A stretch of 64,000 nucleotides of DNA from Enterobacter cloacae (GCF_013375935.1 NZ_CP056117.1:1364001-1428000); one strand, 5' to 3'. Positions 24,506 through 34,405 are shown, counted from the first letter of the stretch. Translations and numbers: made by a program. The notes: generated by a model not told the origin, from the letters alone.

Positions 24506-25547
24506 TGCAATGAACCAGATTCGGCAGTTCAGCAACCGGTTTGACCGTTTCCGCAAGCCGCAGGGCGGCGGCGACGGCAATCGCAATGCGCCAAAGCGCG
24601 CCAGGGCGACACCGAAACCGAACTCCCGCAAAACCAACGTCTTCAACGAACAGGTGCGCTACGCCTTCCAGGGGGCGTTGCAGGATCTGAAAAGCAAGCC
24701 GCTGGCGACGTTCCTGACGGTGATGGTGATCGCCATCTCCCTGACGCTGCCGAGCGTCTGCTACATGGTTTATAAGAACGTGAACCAGGCGGCGTCCCAG
24801 TATTATCCGTCGCCGCAGATCACCGTTTATCTGGATAAGGCGCTCGACGATAACGCGGCGGCGCAGGTGGTCGGGCAGATTCAGGCCGAGCAGGGCGTGG
24901 AGAAGGTCAACTATCTTTCCCGCGACGAAGCGCTGGGCGAATTCCGCAACTGGTCCGGCTTTGGCGGGGCGCTGGATATGCTCGAAGAGAACCCGCTGCC
25001 CGCCGTGGCGGTGGTGATCCCGAAGCTCGATTTCCAGGGCACTGATTCGCTCAACACCCTGCGCGACCGCATCACCCGCATTAACGGGATTGATGAAGTG
25101 CGCATGGACGACAGCTGGTTTGCCCGCCTTGCCGCGCTGACCGGGCTGGTGGGGTGCGTGTCGGCGATGATCGGCGTGCTGATGGTGGCGGCGGTATTCC
25201 TCGTCATCGGTAACAGCGTGCGCCTGAGCATTTTTGCCCGTCGCGATACCATCAACGTGCAGAAGCTGATTGGCGCAACGGATGGCTTTATCCTCCGCCC
25301 GTTCCTCTATGGCGGCGCGTTATTAGGTTTTTCTGGTGCATTTCTTTCATTGATTTTGTCAGAAATTTTGGTCATGCGGCTGTCGTCCGCCGTCACTGAG
25401 GTGGCACAGGTTTTCGGAACCAAGTTTGATATCAGTGGCTTAGGTTTCGATGAGTGCCTGCTGTTGCTGCTGGTCTGTTCGATGATCGGCTGGGTGGCCG
25501 CATGGCTGGCGACGGTTCAACATTTACGCCACTTTACTCCCGACTAA
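24492..25547 (+). CDS. ftsX: Cell division membrane protein FtsX
   Basis: A 351-residue ABC permease-like division protein: a cytosolic basic N-terminus, a first helix ([20 protein letters not shown]), a large periplasmic loop that would bind EnvC, and three C-terminal helices. Start is a GTG at 24492 giving [12 protein letters not shown], which matches E. coli FtsX in length; an ATG six codons later (24510) is the alternative. Translation is coupled to ftsE. Confidence 0.95.
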   Translation: MNKRDAMNQIRQFSNRFDRFRKPQGGGDGNRNAPKRARATPKPNSRKTNVFNEQVRYAFQGALQDLKSKPLATFLTVMVIAISLTLPSVCYMVYKNVNQAASQYYPSPQITVYLDKALDDNAAAQVVGQIQAEQGVEKVNYLSRDEALGEFRNWSGFGGALDMLEENPLPAVAVVIPKLDFQGTDSLNTLRDRITRINGIDEVRMDDSWFARLAALTGLVGCVSAMIGVLMVAAVFLVIGNSVRLSIFARRDTINVQKLIGATDGFILRPFLYGGALLGFSGAFLSLILSEILVMRLSSAVTEVAQVFGTKFDISGLGFDECLLLLLVCSMIGWVAAWLATVQHLRHFTPD

Positions 25548-25558
25548 TAAAAGCGTGA

Positions 25559-25601
25559 TATAATCTTTCCCTGCACCGAGATGTTCGCTCTGCAGGGAAA
25601 G
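25559..25601 (+). promoter_or_regulatory. Extended -10 promoter (rpoH P1-like) followed by a perfect stem-loop
   Basis: TGATATAAT is an extended -10 element just after the ftsX stop (TATAAT at 25559-25564). Immediately downstream CTTTCCCTGCA (25565-25575) and TGCAGGGAAAG (25591-25601) form an exact 11-base stem, probably the end of ftsX transcripts even though no T-run follows. In E. coli the P1 sigma-70 promoter of rpoH is in the same place. Confidence 0.65.
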
Positions 25602-25674
25602 CGTCCCTGTTGTCTCTTCCCCTGTAATCATCTTCATGTCACATTTTGTGCGTAATTTATTCACGGTTGCACCT

Positions 25675-25703
25675 GGAACTTGTGGATAAAATCACTGTCT
25701 GAT
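25675..25703 (+). promoter_or_regulatory. rpoH P3 sigma-E promoter with an overlapping DnaA box
   Basis: GGAACTT (-35, 25675-25681) and TCTGAT (-10, 25698-25703) with a 16-base spacer match the sigma-E consensus and the known E. coli P3. The spacer begins with TGTGGATAA (25681-25689), the reverse complement of the consensus DnaA box TTATCCACA. In E. coli DnaA is reported to repress rpoH promoters here. Confidence 0.85.
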
Positions 25704-25798
25704 AAAAGAGTGAATGCTAATCTCGCTGCTCAAACGCTTTGGCATGGTTGTTGCCTGACGGGGACGACCTGGACCAGAAGAAACATTGAGAGGAATGA

Positions 25799-26656
25799 AT
25801 GACCAAAGAAATGCAAACTTTAGCTTTAGCCCCTGTTGGTAACCTGGAATCTTACATCCGGGCTGCGAACACCTGGCCGATGTTAACGGCCGAGGAAGAA
25901 AAGGAGCTTGCTGAAAAGCTGCATTACCAGGGCGATCTGGAAGCAGCTAAAACGCTGATCCTGTCTCACCTGCGCTTTGTTGTTCACGTTGCTCGTAATT
26001 ACGCGGGCTACGGCCTGCCGCAGGCGGACTTGATTCAGGAAGGTAACATTGGCCTGATGAAGGCCGTACGTCGCTTCAACCCGGAAGTGGGTGTTCGACT
26101 GGTCTCCTTCGCCGTGCACTGGATCAAAGCAGAAATTCACGAATACGTGCTGCGTAACTGGCGTATTGTGAAAGTCGCCACGACGAAGGCGCAGCGCAAA
26201 CTGTTCTTCAACCTGCGTAAAACCAAGCAGCGTCTGGGCTGGTTCAACCAGGATGAAGTGGAAATGGTGGCGCGCGAGCTGGGCGTTTCCAGCAAAGACG
26301 TCCGCGAGATGGAATCCCGCATGGCCGCGCAGGACATGACGTTTGATATGTCCGCCGACGACGACGCCTCTGACAGCCAGCCGATGGCCCCGGTCCTGTA
26401 TTTGCAGGATAAAACCTCTAACTTTGCCGACGGCATTGAAGAGGATAACTGGGAAGACCAGGCGGCGAACAAGCTGACCTTCGCGATGGAAGGTCTCGAC
26501 GAGCGTAGCCAGGATATCATCCGCGCCCGCTGGCTGGACGAAGACAACAAGTCCACGCTGCAGGAGCTGGCCGACCGCTACGGCGTTTCTGCTGAACGCG
26601 TGCGTCAGCTTGAAAAGAACGCCATGAAAAAACTTCGCGCCGCTATCGAAGCGTAA
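25799..26656 (+). CDS. rpoH: Heat-shock sigma factor RpoH (sigma-32)
   Basis: A 285-residue alternative sigma factor directing RNA polymerase to chaperone and protease genes. Region 2 shows [19 protein letters not shown] and [17 protein letters not shown]; the RpoH box with [18 protein letters not shown] is the family's diagnostic segment; region 4 ends with [20 protein letters not shown]. In E. coli the early coding region and start form an RNA thermometer, and DnaK/FtsH control protein stability. A strong AGAGG ribosome site precedes the ATG. Several promoters lie in the 251 bases upstream. Confidence 0.97.
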   Translation: MTKEMQTLALAPVGNLESYIRAANTWPMLTAEEEKELAEKLHYQGDLEAAKTLILSHLRFVVHVARNYAGYGLPQADLIQEGNIGLMKAVRRFNPEVGVRLVSFAVHWIKAEIHEYVLRNWRIVKVATTKAQRKLFFNLRKTKQRLGWFNQDEVEMVARELGVSSKDVREMESRMAAQDMTFDMSADDDASDSQPMAPVLYLQDKTSNFADGIEEDNWEDQAANKLTFAMEGLDERSQDIIRARWLDEDNKSTLQELADRYGVSAERVRQLEKNAMKKLRAAIEA

Positions 26657-26677
26657 TTTCCGCGAAGTATACCGAGA

Positions 26678-26712
26678 ACCCTCGAATGCAAATTCGGGGG
26701 TTTTGTTTTTTT
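26678..26712 (+). terminator. rpoH terminator
   Basis: CCCTCGAAT-GCAA-ATTCGGGGG stem-loop (one G-U type pair) followed by TTTTGTTTTTTT. It starts about 20 bases after the rpoH stop. Confidence 0.9.
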
Positions 26713-26792
26713 AGCGCCCGCTCTGGCGAATTTCTCCCCCCTGGCAAACACTTACTGATGCGCTAAGCAGGCGACTTTCTCAGGGGGACAGG

Positions 26793-28058
26793 GTGAAAAA
26801 TAACGAACTGAACGACCGGCGCGTGCAGGCGACGCCGCGCGGCATCGGCGTGATGTGTAACTTCTATGCCGATAAAGCCGAAAACGCCACGGTGTGGGAC
26901 GTGGAGGGCAACGAGTACATTGATTTTGCCGCCGGGATCGCCGTGCTGAACACCGGCCATCGCCATCCTGACGTTATCGCCGCCATCGAAAAACAGCTCC
27001 ACGCCTTTACCCACACCGCTTATCAAATTGTCCCCTATGAAGGCTACGTGACGCTTGCCGAGCGCATCAACCAGCGCGTGCCGATAGACGGCCCGGCAAA
27101 AACGGCCTTTTTCTCGACGGGGGCGGAAGCCGTCGAAAACGCGGTAAAAATTGCCCGCGCGTACACCAGACGTCCCGGCCTTATCACCTTCGGCGGCGCG
27201 TTCCACGGGCGAACCTTCATGACCATGGCGCTGACCGGCAAAGTGGCCCCCTATAAGCTCGGCTTCGGCCCGTTCCCCGGCTCGGTGTTCCACGCGCAAT
27301 TCCCCAACGATCTGTACGGGGTCAGCACCGCGGAGGCATTAAAAAGCCTTGAGCGCATCTTCAAAGCGGATATTGCGCCCGATCAGGTGGCGGCAATCAT
27401 TATTGAACCGGTTCAGGGTGAGGGCGGCTTCAACGTCGCGCCCGCTGATTTTATGCAGTCGCTTCGCGCCCTGTGCGACGCGCACGGGATTTTGCTTATT
27501 GCCGATGAAGTGCAGACCGGCTTCGCCCGGACCGGCAAGCTGTTCTCTATGGAAAACCACACCGTAAAGCCGGACCTTATCACCATGGCGAAAAGCCTGG
27601 CGGGCGGGATGCCGCTCTCGGCGGTGTCTGGCCGGGCGGAGGTGATGGATGCCCCCGCGCCGGGCGGGCTGGGTGGCACCTACGCGGGTAACCCGCTGGC
27701 GATTGCTGCGGCCCATGCGGTACTGGACGTGATTGACGAAGAAGATCTCTGCACCCGCGCGGCGCATCTCGGCCATCATCTGGTGGAAGTGCTGCATAAA
27801 GCGAAGGACAGCTGCCCCTGGATCGCCGACATTCGCGCGCAGGGCTCGATGGTGGCGGTGGAATTTACCGATCCGCAAACCGGACAGCCGTCGCCGGAAT
27901 TTACCCGTCAGGTGCAGGAGCGCGCGCTGAACGAAGGGCTGCTGCTCCTGAGCTGCGGCGTTTACGGCAACGTTATCCGCTTCCTCTACCCGCTCACCAT
28001 CCCCGAAGCGCAGTTTCGTAAAGCGCTGGATATTATTTCCGCCTCGCTGACACGATAA
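26793..28058 (+). CDS. 4-aminobutyrate-2-oxoglutarate aminotransferase, PuuE-like
   Basis: A 421-residue class III PLP aminotransferase. It resembles E. coli PuuE more than GabT, from the start (RRVQATPRGIGVMCNFYADK) through VWDVEGNEYIDFAAGIAVLN, FFSTGAEAVENAVKIARAYT and LIADEVQTGFARTGKL, with the PLP-binding Lys in TMAKSLAGGMPLS. It should convert 4-aminobutyrate to succinate semialdehyde, or act on a related omega-amino acid. The start is GTG with GGGGGA upstream. No dehydrogenase or Puu gene is nearby, and in E. coli K-12 no gene lies between rpoH and livJ. It has its own terminator, so it is a monocistronic addition. Confidence 0.88.
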   Translation: MKNNELNDRRVQATPRGIGVMCNFYADKAENATVWDVEGNEYIDFAAGIAVLNTGHRHPDVIAAIEKQLHAFTHTAYQIVPYEGYVTLAERINQRVPIDGPAKTAFFSTGAEAVENAVKIARAYTRRPGLITFGGAFHGRTFMTMALTGKVAPYKLGFGPFPGSVFHAQFPNDLYGVSTAEALKSLERIFKADIAPDQVAAIIIEPVQGEGGFNVAPADFMQSLRALCDAHGILLIADEVQTGFARTGKLFSMENHTVKPDLITMAKSLAGGMPLSAVSGRAEVMDAPAPGGLGGTYAGNPLAIAAAHAVLDVIDEEDLCTRAAHLGHHLVEVLHKAKDSCPWIADIRAQGSMVAVEFTDPQTGQPSPEFTRQVQERALNEGLLLLSCGVYGNVIRFLYPLTIPEAQFRKALDIISASLTR

Positions 28059-28065
28059 AGCCAAA

Positions 28066-28100
28066 AGCCCGGCTAAATGACGGCCGGGCTTATCATATTT
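28066..28100 (+). terminator. Terminator of the PuuE-like gene
   Basis: AGCCCGGC (28066-28073) pairs with GCCGGGCT (28083-28090), followed by the T-rich TATCATATTTTC. Confidence 0.85.
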
Positions 28101-28202
28101 TCATTTCAAATTAGCTATTCCAAAATCATAAAAATGGGGTATGTTTTAGCAGAGTATGCTGAAAAAGCGCGAACAGCACGCCTATAACTGAAATAAAGCG
28201 CT

Positions 28203-28222
28203 ACACAACAACATCACAACAA
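28203..28222 (+). promoter_or_regulatory. CA-rich leader element of livJ, likely GcvB small-RNA target
   Basis: The leader contains ACACAACAACATCACAACAA about 33 bases before the start. GcvB represses amino acid uptake mRNAs in Salmonella and E. coli, livJ and livK among them, by pairing its G/U-rich region with such CA-rich stretches. The gcvB gene is not in the window; the assignment is by motif and known target list. Confidence 0.5.
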
Positions 28223-28254
28223 TCGTAATAACCATAATAATGGGGAATCTCAGG

Positions 28255-29355
28255 ATGAATATGAAGGGTAAAGCGTTACTGGCAGGATGTATCGCGTTGG
28301 CATTCAGCACCATGGCGCAGGCCGATATTAAAGTGGCCATGGTGGGCGCGATGTCCGGTCCGGTAGCCCAGTACGGCGACCAGGAATTTACGGGCGCGGA
28401 ACAGGCGGTTGCAGACATTAACGCTAAGGGCGGCATCAAGGGCGAAAAGCTGCAGATCGTAAAATACGACGATGCCTGTGACCCGAAACAGGCGGTCGCG
28501 GTGGCGAACAAAGTGGTGAACGACGGGATCAAATACGTTATCGGCCACCTGTGCTCCTCGTCCACCCAGCCCGCGTCTGACATCTACGAAGACGAAGGCA
28601 TTCTGATGATCACCCCGGCTGCGACGGCGCCAGAGCTGACCGCGCGCGGCTATAAGCTGATCCTGCGCACCACCGGTCTGGACTCCGATCAGGGGCCAAC
28701 CGCCGCGAAATACATCGTGGAAAAAGTGAAGCCGCAGCGCATCGCGATTGTTCACGACAAACAGCAGTACGGTGAAGGTCTGGCGCGTGCGGTGCAGGAC
28801 AACCTGAAAAAAGCGAACGCTAACGTGGTGTTCTTCGACGGCATTACCGCCGGTGAGAAAGACTTCTCCACGCTGGTGGCGCGTCTGAAGAAAGAGAATA
28901 TCGATTTCGTTTACTACGGCGGCTACCACCCGGAAATGGGGCAGATCCTGCGCCAGGCGCGTGCGGCGGGCCTGAAAACCCAGTTCATGGGGCCGGAAGG
29001 CGTGGCGAACGTTTCTCTGTCTAACATCGCGGGTGAATCTGCTGAAGGGCTGCTGGTGACCAAGCCGAAGAACTACGACCAGGTGCCTGCGAACAAACCT
29101 GTTGTGGATGCCATCAAAGCGAAGAAACAGGATCCAAGCGGCGCGTTCGTCTGGACGACCTACGCCGCGCTACAGACCTTGCAGGCGGGCCTGAACCAGT
29201 CGGCCGATCCGGCTGAGATTGCCGCCTGGCTGAAGGCGAACTCCGTGGAAACTGTGATGGGGCCGCTCTCCTGGGATGAGAAGGGCGATCTGAAGGGCTT
29301 TGAGTTCGGCGTGTTTGACTGGCATGCGAACGGTACTGCTACTGATGCCAAATAA
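28255..29355 (+). CDS. livJ: Leucine/isoleucine/valine-binding protein LivJ
   Basis: A 366-residue periplasmic binding protein. Signal peptide [20 protein letters not shown] with cleavage after AQA, mature start [20 protein letters not shown]. The binding cleft segment [20 protein letters not shown] is present, and its Cys pairs with the one in DDACDPKQ as in E. coli. It feeds the LivHMGF permease encoded 2 kb downstream. The start is chosen by homology and position of the signal peptide; an ATG five codons earlier is possible. LivK at 30284 is its paralogue. Confidence 0.96.
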   Translation: MNMKGKALLAGCIALAFSTMAQADIKVAMVGAMSGPVAQYGDQEFTGAEQAVADINAKGGIKGEKLQIVKYDDACDPKQAVAVANKVVNDGIKYVIGHLCSSSTQPASDIYEDEGILMITPAATAPELTARGYKLILRTTGLDSDQGPTAAKYIVEKVKPQRIAIVHDKQQYGEGLARAVQDNLKKANANVVFFDGITAGEKDFSTLVARLKKENIDFVYYGGYHPEMGQILRQARAAGLKTQFMGPEGVANVSLSNIAGESAEGLLVTKPKNYDQVPANKPVVDAIKAKKQDPSGAFVWTTYAALQTLQAGLNQSADPAEIAAWLKANSVETVMGPLSWDEKGDLKGFEFGVFDWHANGTATDAK

Positions 29356-29360
29356 AAGCA

Positions 29361-29388
29361 AAAAGGCAACGTAAGTTGCCTTTTTTTA
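29361..29388 (+). terminator. livJ terminator, GGCAAC/GTTGCC family
   Basis: AAAAGGCAAC-GTAA-GTTGCCTTTTTTT hairpin with T-run, preceded by the AAAAGCA motif that recurs in the related terminators after livF and glgP. Confidence 0.92.
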
Positions 29389-29393
29389 ATGTT

Positions 29394-29474
29394 TGCCCCC
29401 TCTCCCCGTGGGAGAGGGCTGGGGTGAGGGCATCAGGCCGCACAGATCAGGCCGCACGAATCAGGCCGCACACA
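29394..29474 (+). repeat. REP-like element with a tandem triplication of its tail
   Basis: CCCTCTCCCCGTGGGAGAGGG hairpin core (first T-rich side at 29396), then GGGGTGAGGGC, then three tandem 14-base copies of ATCAGGCCGCACnn (29432-29445, 29446-29459, 29460-29473). All other copies in the window have the tail only once. Confidence 0.88.
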
Positions 29475-29475
29475 T

Positions 29476-29859
29476 CTAGCGCTTCTCCCACCCGTTTACC
29501 TGTGCCGTAAACCCTAACGCCTGCATAAACGCCGCCATTACGCCGCGATCCTCCACGCCCACGTCGGCCATCCACCAGGAGGTCACGCTCGGGTTGTCGC
29601 GGATAATCTCCTCAACCAGGTACTGCCCGGCGCCGCGACGGCGGGTCACGTCGCGCACCCGCAGCGAGTCCAGCGCCCCTTCCGTGCCGCTCAGCGTCAC
29701 GCGAACGGCAGCCAGCAGGCGCTCGTTGAAGCGTGCGGCATAAATGCGGTGGTTCTCGTCGACGGCCAGCGACGAAGGGGAATATTCCGGCCAGATCTTG
29801 CCCAGGTCGATATGATCCTGTTCGCTAAAGGTCACCAGACGAACGATAGTCAGTTTCAT
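29476..29859 (-). CDS. panM: PanD maturation factor PanM (PanZ, YhhK)
   Basis: A 127-residue GNAT-fold protein almost identical in layout to E. coli PanM. It binds acetyl-CoA and triggers self-cleavage of the aspartate decarboxylase PanD, needed for beta-alanine and coenzyme A synthesis. Visible markers: PEYSPSSLAVDENHRIYAAR, RVRDVTRRRGAGQYLVEE (acetyl-CoA loop) and the C-terminal GFTAQVNGWEKR. The start MKLTIVRLVTF gives the E. coli length; an ATG five codons upstream is less likely. It sits opposite to livJ and livK, between them, as in E. coli. Confidence 0.94.
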   Translation of the reverse strand: MKLTIVRLVTFSEQDHIDLGKIWPEYSPSSLAVDENHRIYAARFNERLLAAVRVTLSGTEGALDSLRVRDVTRRRGAGQYLVEEIIRDNPSVTSWWMADVGVEDRGVMAAFMQALGFTAQVNGWEKR

Positions 29860-29874
29860 TAGCTGCTTGTCCAA

Positions 29875-30283
29875 ATCAATAAAAGTGGGGCCAGTGTACT
29901 CAATTTACCTGCCCCGGGGCTTTCTCTTTTTATTCCCGTTTGCCAGGCGATTAGTTTTTTGACAATGCATTGTGTAGTTCGAAAACACATGGATTGAAAA
30001 ATAAGCAGGATTTTAACCTGAAAGGCAGTGATTTATTCCGTGCATTGTACCGTTATTTTATGCTGCAAAAGGCGCTTTTATTTGTTTATCTCTGCCTGAT
30101 TTCAGAATATTATCTTTTCTTAATCGCCTGAAAAATAGAGATATTAGTCTGGTTTTTGATATAAACCTGCGCTAAACCATTAAAGGCACTGGTAAAAATA
30201 GCGTTGTGCATTAAAAGTACAGAATGCTTTTTAACCATAATAAAACAAAATATAAACATCACTTCACGAATGGGGATTCTGAG
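29875..30283 (+). other. 409-base intergenic region carrying the livK promoter and leader
   Basis: This A/T-rich gap separates panM and livK, which are divergent. It contains a 12-base perfect palindrome ACAATGCATTGT (29962-29973) that overlaps a TTGACA hexamer (29959-29964), and a second TGCATTGT at about 30042. No good -10 box could be assigned with confidence. No open frame or tRNA-like structure was found. A long untranslated leader on livK, regulated by Lrp or GcvB as in E. coli, would explain its length. Confidence 0.4.
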
Positions 30284-31393
30284 ATGAAAAGGAACGCGAA
30301 GACGTTAATCGCGGGGATAGTTGCACTGTCGATTTCGCAGGCGGCGATGGCGGAAGAGATTAAAGTTGCTGTGGTCGGTGCGATGTCCGGCCCTGTCGCC
30401 CAGTGGGGTGATATGGAGTTCAACGGCGCGCGTCAGGCTATTAAAGACATCAACGCCAAAGGCGGCATCAAAGGCGACAAGCTGGTGGGCGTTGAGTATG
30501 ACGACGCGTGCGATCCTAAACAGGCCGTCGCGGTTGCCAACAAAATCGTTAACGACGGCATCCAGTACGTCATCGGCCACCTGTGCTCATCCTCCACCCA
30601 GCCTGCGTCTGACATCTATGAAGACGAAGGCATTCTGATGATCACTCCTGGCGCCACCAACCCGGAGCTGACCCAGCGCGGCTATCAGCACATCATGCGT
30701 ACCGCCGGTCTGGACTCCTCCCAGGGGCCAACCGCGGCGAAATATATCCTTGAGACCGTCAAGCCAGCGCGTATTGCCATTATTCACGACAAACAGCAGT
30801 ACGGCGAAGGCCTGGCGCGCTCCGTGCAGGACGGCCTGAAAAAAGGCGGCGCGAACATCGTCTTCTTCGACGGTATCACCGCCGGAGAGAAAGACTTCTC
30901 CGCGCTGATCGCCCGTCTGCAAAAAGAGAATATCGACTTCGTCTACTACGGCGGCTACTACCCGGAGATGGGCCAGATGCTGCGCCAGGCGCGCGCTACC
31001 GGCCTGAAAACCCAGTTCATGGGGCCAGAGGGCGTGGGCAACGCCTCCCTGTCGAACATCGCGGGGGATTCTGCCGAAGGCATGCTGGTCACGATGCCAA
31101 AACGCTATGACCAGGATCCGGCGAATAAGGCTATCGTGGACGCGCTCAAGGCGCAGAAGAAAGATCCGAGCGGTCCGTACGTCTGGATCACCTATGCCGC
31201 CGTGCAGTCGCTGGCAACGGCAATGGATCGTACCGGCAGCAAAGAGCCGCTGGATCTGGTGAAAGATTTAAAAGCACACGGGGCGAACACCGTGATTGGG
31301 CCGCTGAACTGGGATGAGAAAGGCGATCTGAAGGGATTTGAATTTGGTGTCTTTAAGTGGCACGCCGACGGTTCGTCCTCGGCCGCCAAATAA
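30284..31393 (+). CDS. livK: Leucine-specific binding protein LivK
   Basis: A 369-residue periplasmic binding protein, paralogue of LivJ, with signal [20 protein letters not shown] and mature start [20 protein letters not shown]. It keeps the [20 protein letters not shown] cleft segment shared with LivJ but diverges in the C-terminal lobe ([20 protein letters not shown]). It delivers leucine to LivHMGF. The start is the ATG after GGGGAT; an upstream ATG 20 codons earlier has no signal-peptide logic. It is separated from livH by a GC-rich hairpin. Confidence 0.95.
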   Translation: MKRNAKTLIAGIVALSISQAAMAEEIKVAVVGAMSGPVAQWGDMEFNGARQAIKDINAKGGIKGDKLVGVEYDDACDPKQAVAVANKIVNDGIQYVIGHLCSSSTQPASDIYEDEGILMITPGATNPELTQRGYQHIMRTAGLDSSQGPTAAKYILETVKPARIAIIHDKQQYGEGLARSVQDGLKKGGANIVFFDGITAGEKDFSALIARLQKENIDFVYYGGYYPEMGQMLRQARATGLKTQFMGPEGVGNASLSNIAGDSAEGMLVTMPKRYDQDPANKAIVDALKAQKKDPSGPYVWITYAAVQSLATAMDRTGSKEPLDLVKDLKAHGANTVIGPLNWDEKGDLKGFEFGVFKWHADGSSSAAK

Positions 31394-31401
31394 TCATCCC
31401 A

Positions 31402-31421
31402 CCGCCCGGACCGCCGGGCGG
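31402..31421 (+). promoter_or_regulatory. GC-rich stem-loop between livK and livH
   Basis: CCGCCCGG (31402-31409) and CCGGGCGG (31414-31421) form an 8-base GC stem with a 4-base loop and no T-run. Such a structure can protect the livK message from 3' decay and so keep binding protein in excess over permease; that role is inferred. Confidence 0.6.
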
Positions 31422-31439
31422 GTATAAAAAGGTTTGCAT

Positions 31440-32366
31440 ATGTCCGAGCAGTTTCTCTATTTCATGCAGCAGATGTTTAACGGCGTCACGCTGGGAAGCA
31501 CCTACGCGCTGATCGCCATCGGCTATACGATGGTTTACGGCATTATCGGCATGATCAACTTCGCCCACGGCGAGGTGTACATGATCGGTAGCTACGTCTC
31601 CTTTATGATCATCGCCGCGCTGATGATGATGGGCATCGACAGCAGCTGGCTGCTGGTCGCCGCCGGGTTTGTCGGCGCGATTGTGATCGCCAGCGCCTAC
31701 GGCTGGAGTATCGAACGGGTGGCCTACCGGCCGGTGCGCAGCTCCAAGCGCCTGATTGCGCTGATCTCCGCGATTGGTATGTCGATCTTCCTGCAAAACT
31801 ACGTCAGCCTGACCGAAGGCTCACGCGACGTGGCGCTGCCAAGCCTGTTTAACGGCCAGTGGGTTGTCGGCGCCAGCGAAAACTTCTCTGCCTCCGTCAC
31901 GACCATGCAGCTGGTTATCTGGGTGGTCACCTTCCTGGCGATGCTGGCCCTGACCGTTTTCATCCGCTACTCCCGCATGGGACGCGCCTGCCGCGCCTGC
32001 GCGGAAGATCTGAAGATGGCGAGCCTGCTCGGGATCAATACCGACCGCGTGATTGCCCTGACCTTCGTGATCGGCGCGGCGATGGCGGCAGTCGCTGGCG
32101 TACTGCTCGGCCAGTTCTACGGCGTGATTAACCCGTACATTGGCTTTATGGCCGGCATGAAAGCCTTCACCGCGGCGGTACTGGGCGGTATCGGCAGCAT
32201 TCCGGGGGCGATGATCGGCGGCCTGATCCTGGGCGTGGCCGAAGCGCTCTCCTCGGCGTACCTGAGCACCGAATATAAAGACGTGGTGTCGTTTGCCCTG
32301 CTGATTCTGGTTCTGCTGGTAATGCCTACCGGTATTCTGGGCCGTCCGGAGGTAGAGAAAGTATGA
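31440..32366 (+). CDS. livH: Branched-chain amino acid ABC permease LivH
   Basis: A 308-residue inner-membrane permease with about eight helices, from [20 protein letters not shown]. The family segment [20 protein letters not shown] is the cytosolic coupling loop facing the ATPases LivG/LivF. It forms the translocation path with LivM. Start ATG at 31440 matches the E. coli protein; a GTTTGCAT-type sequence rather than a strong ribosome site precedes the alternative two codons earlier. Its stop overlaps the livM start by four bases. Confidence 0.96.
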   Translation: MSEQFLYFMQQMFNGVTLGSTYALIAIGYTMVYGIIGMINFAHGEVYMIGSYVSFMIIAALMMMGIDSSWLLVAAGFVGAIVIASAYGWSIERVAYRPVRSSKRLIALISAIGMSIFLQNYVSLTEGSRDVALPSLFNGQWVVGASENFSASVTTMQLVIWVVTFLAMLALTVFIRYSRMGRACRACAEDLKMASLLGINTDRVIALTFVIGAAMAAVAGVLLGQFYGVINPYIGFMAGMKAFTAAVLGGIGSIPGAMIGGLILGVAEALSSAYLSTEYKDVVSFALLILVLLVMPTGILGRPEVEKV

Positions 32367-33640
32367 AACCGATGCATTTTGCAATGGCGCTGCTCTCTGC
32401 CGCCATGTTCTTCGTGCTGGCGGGCGTCTTTATGGGCGTCCAGCTCGGGCTTGAGGGCACTAAGCTGGTGGTGGATACCGCCGCCGACATCCGCTGGCAG
32501 TGGGTGTTCATCGGCACCGCCGTGGTGTTCCTGTTCCAGCTGCTGCGCCCGGCGTTCCAGAAGTCGCTGAAAAACGTCTCCGGGCCGAAGTTCGTACTGC
32601 CGGCCATCGACGGTACGACCGTGAAGCAGAAGCTGTTCCTCGTGGCGCTGCTGGTGGCTGCCGTGGCGTGGCCGTTTATGGTGTCGCGCGGCACGGTGGA
32701 CATCGCCACGCTGACCATGATTTACGTGATCCTCGGCCTCGGTCTGAACGTCGTGGTGGGGCTGTCTGGCCTGCTGGTGCTGGGCTACGGCGGCTTCTAC
32801 GCCATCGGCGCCTACACCTTTGCGCTGTTGAACCACTATTACGGCCTCGGCTTCTGGACCTGCCTGCCGCTGGCGGGGCTGGTCTCCGCCGCGGCGGGCT
32901 TCCTGCTCGGCTTCCCGGTACTGCGCCTGCGCGGTGACTATCTGGCGATTGTGACCTTAGGCTTCGGCGAAATCGTCCGTATCCTGCTGCTCAACAACAC
33001 CGAAGTGACCGGCGGCCCGAACGGCATCAGCCAGATCCCGAAACCGACCTTCTTCGGCCTGGAATTCAGCCGTACCGCCCGCGAAGGCGGCTGGGATACC
33101 TTCAGCAACTTCTTTGGCATCAAGTACGACCCGTCCGACCGCGTGATCTGGCTCTATCTGGTCGCGCTGCTGCTGGTGGTCATTACCCTGTTCGTGATCA
33201 ACCGTCTGCTGCGCATGCCGCTGGGCCGCGCGTGGGAAGCGCTGCGCGAAGATGAGATCGCCTGCCGCTCTCTGGGCCTGAACCCGACCCGCATCAAGCT
33301 GACCGCGTTCACCATCAGCGCCGCGTTTGCCGGTTTTGCCGGAACGCTGTTTGCCGCGCGCCAGGGCTTCGTTAGCCCGGAATCGTTCACCTTTGCCGAA
33401 TCGGCCTTCGTGCTGGCGATCGTGGTGCTCGGCGGGATGGGTTCGCAGTTCGCCGTTATCCTCGCGGCCATTCTGCTGGTGGTCTCGCGCGAGCTGATGC
33501 GCGACTTTAACGAATACAGCATGCTGATGCTGGGCGGTTTGATGGTGCTGATGATGATCTGGCGTCCGCAGGACCTCCTGCCGATGACCCGTCCACAGCT
33601 GAAGCTTAAGAGTGCGGAAGCGAAAGGAGAGCAGGCATGA
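32363..33640 (+). CDS. livM: Branched-chain amino acid ABC permease LivM
   Basis: A 425-residue polytopic permease, partner of LivH. It has an N-terminal extension with three helices before the core, the glycine-rich [20 protein letters not shown] segment, and the coupling loop [24 protein letters not shown] overlaps with both livH and livG make the order livHMGF a tightly coupled operon. Confidence 0.96.
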   Translation: MKPMHFAMALLSAAMFFVLAGVFMGVQLGLEGTKLVVDTAADIRWQWVFIGTAVVFLFQLLRPAFQKSLKNVSGPKFVLPAIDGTTVKQKLFLVALLVAAVAWPFMVSRGTVDIATLTMIYVILGLGLNVVVGLSGLLVLGYGGFYAIGAYTFALLNHYYGLGFWTCLPLAGLVSAAAGFLLGFPVLRLRGDYLAIVTLGFGEIVRILLLNNTEVTGGPNGISQIPKPTFFGLEFSRTAREGGWDTFSNFFGIKYDPSDRVIWLYLVALLLVVITLFVINRLLRMPLGRAWEALREDEIACRSLGLNPTRIKLTAFTISAAFAGFAGTLFAARQGFVSPESFTFAESAFVLAIVVLGGMGSQFAVILAAILLVVSRELMRDFNEYSMLMLGGLMVLMMIWRPQDLLPMTRPQLKLKSAEAKGEQA

Positions 33641-34404
33641 GTCAGCCATTATTATCCGTTAACGGTCTGATGATGCGTTTTGGCGGCCTGCTGGCGGTCA
33701 ACAACGTGAACCTGGACCTGTACAAGAAAGAGATCGTCTCCCTGATTGGCCCGAACGGCGCGGGGAAAACCACGGTCTTTAACTGCCTGACCGGCTTCTA
33801 CAAGCCGACGGGCGGCACCATCATGCTGCGCGACCAGCACCTTGAAGGGCTGCCGGGCCAGCAGATTGCCCGCATGGGCGTGGTGCGTACCTTCCAGCAC
33901 GTGCGCCTGTTCCGCGAGATGACGGTCATTGAGAACCTGCTGGTGGCACAGCACCAGCAGCTGAAAACCGGCCTCTTCTCCGGCCTGCTGAAAACCCCGG
34001 CATTTCGCCGCACGCAGGAGGAAGCGCTGGATCGCGCCGCCACCTGGCTTGACCGCATCGGCCTGCTTCAGCACGCCAACCGGCAGGCGAGCAACCTGGC
34101 CTACGGCGATCAGCGTCGTCTGGAGATTGTGCGCTGCATGGTGACGCAGCCGGAAATCCTGATGCTCGACGAACCGGCGGCGGGGCTTAACCCGAAAGAG
34201 ACCAAAGAGCTGGACGAGCTGATTGCCGAGCTGCGCGATCGTCACGACACCACCATCCTGCTGATTGAGCACGACATGAAGCTGGTGATGGGTATTTCGG
34301 ACCGTATCTACGTGGTGAACCAGGGGACACCGCTGGCGAACGGCACGCCGGAAGAGATCCGCAACAACCCGGACGTGATCCGCGCATACCTTGGTGAGGC
34401 ATAA
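33637..34404 (+). CDS. livG: Branched-chain amino acid ABC ATPase LivG
   Basis: A 255-residue ATPase: Walker [17 protein letters not shown], the variant signature [15 protein letters not shown] (as in E. coli LivG, not LSGGQ), Walker [14 protein letters not shown] and switch His in [11 protein letters not shown]. It drives uptake through LivHM together with LivF, which starts one base after the livG stop. Confidence 0.96.
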   Translation: MSQPLLSVNGLMMRFGGLLAVNNVNLDLYKKEIVSLIGPNGAGKTTVFNCLTGFYKPTGGTIMLRDQHLEGLPGQQIARMGVVRTFQHVRLFREMTVIENLLVAQHQQLKTGLFSGLLKTPAFRRTQEEALDRAATWLDRIGLLQHANRQASNLAYGDQRRLEIVRCMVTQPEILMLDEPAAGLNPKETKELDELIAELRDRHDTTILLIEHDMKLVMGISDRIYVVNQGTPLANGTPEEIRNNPDVIRAYLGEA

Positions 34405-34405
34405 G

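Noticed and set aside
29962-29973. Palindrome ACAATGCATTGT upstream of livK as a specific operator
   Set aside because: It is exact, but short and A/T-rich, and I know no regulator with this site. It is recorded only within the intergenic region entry.
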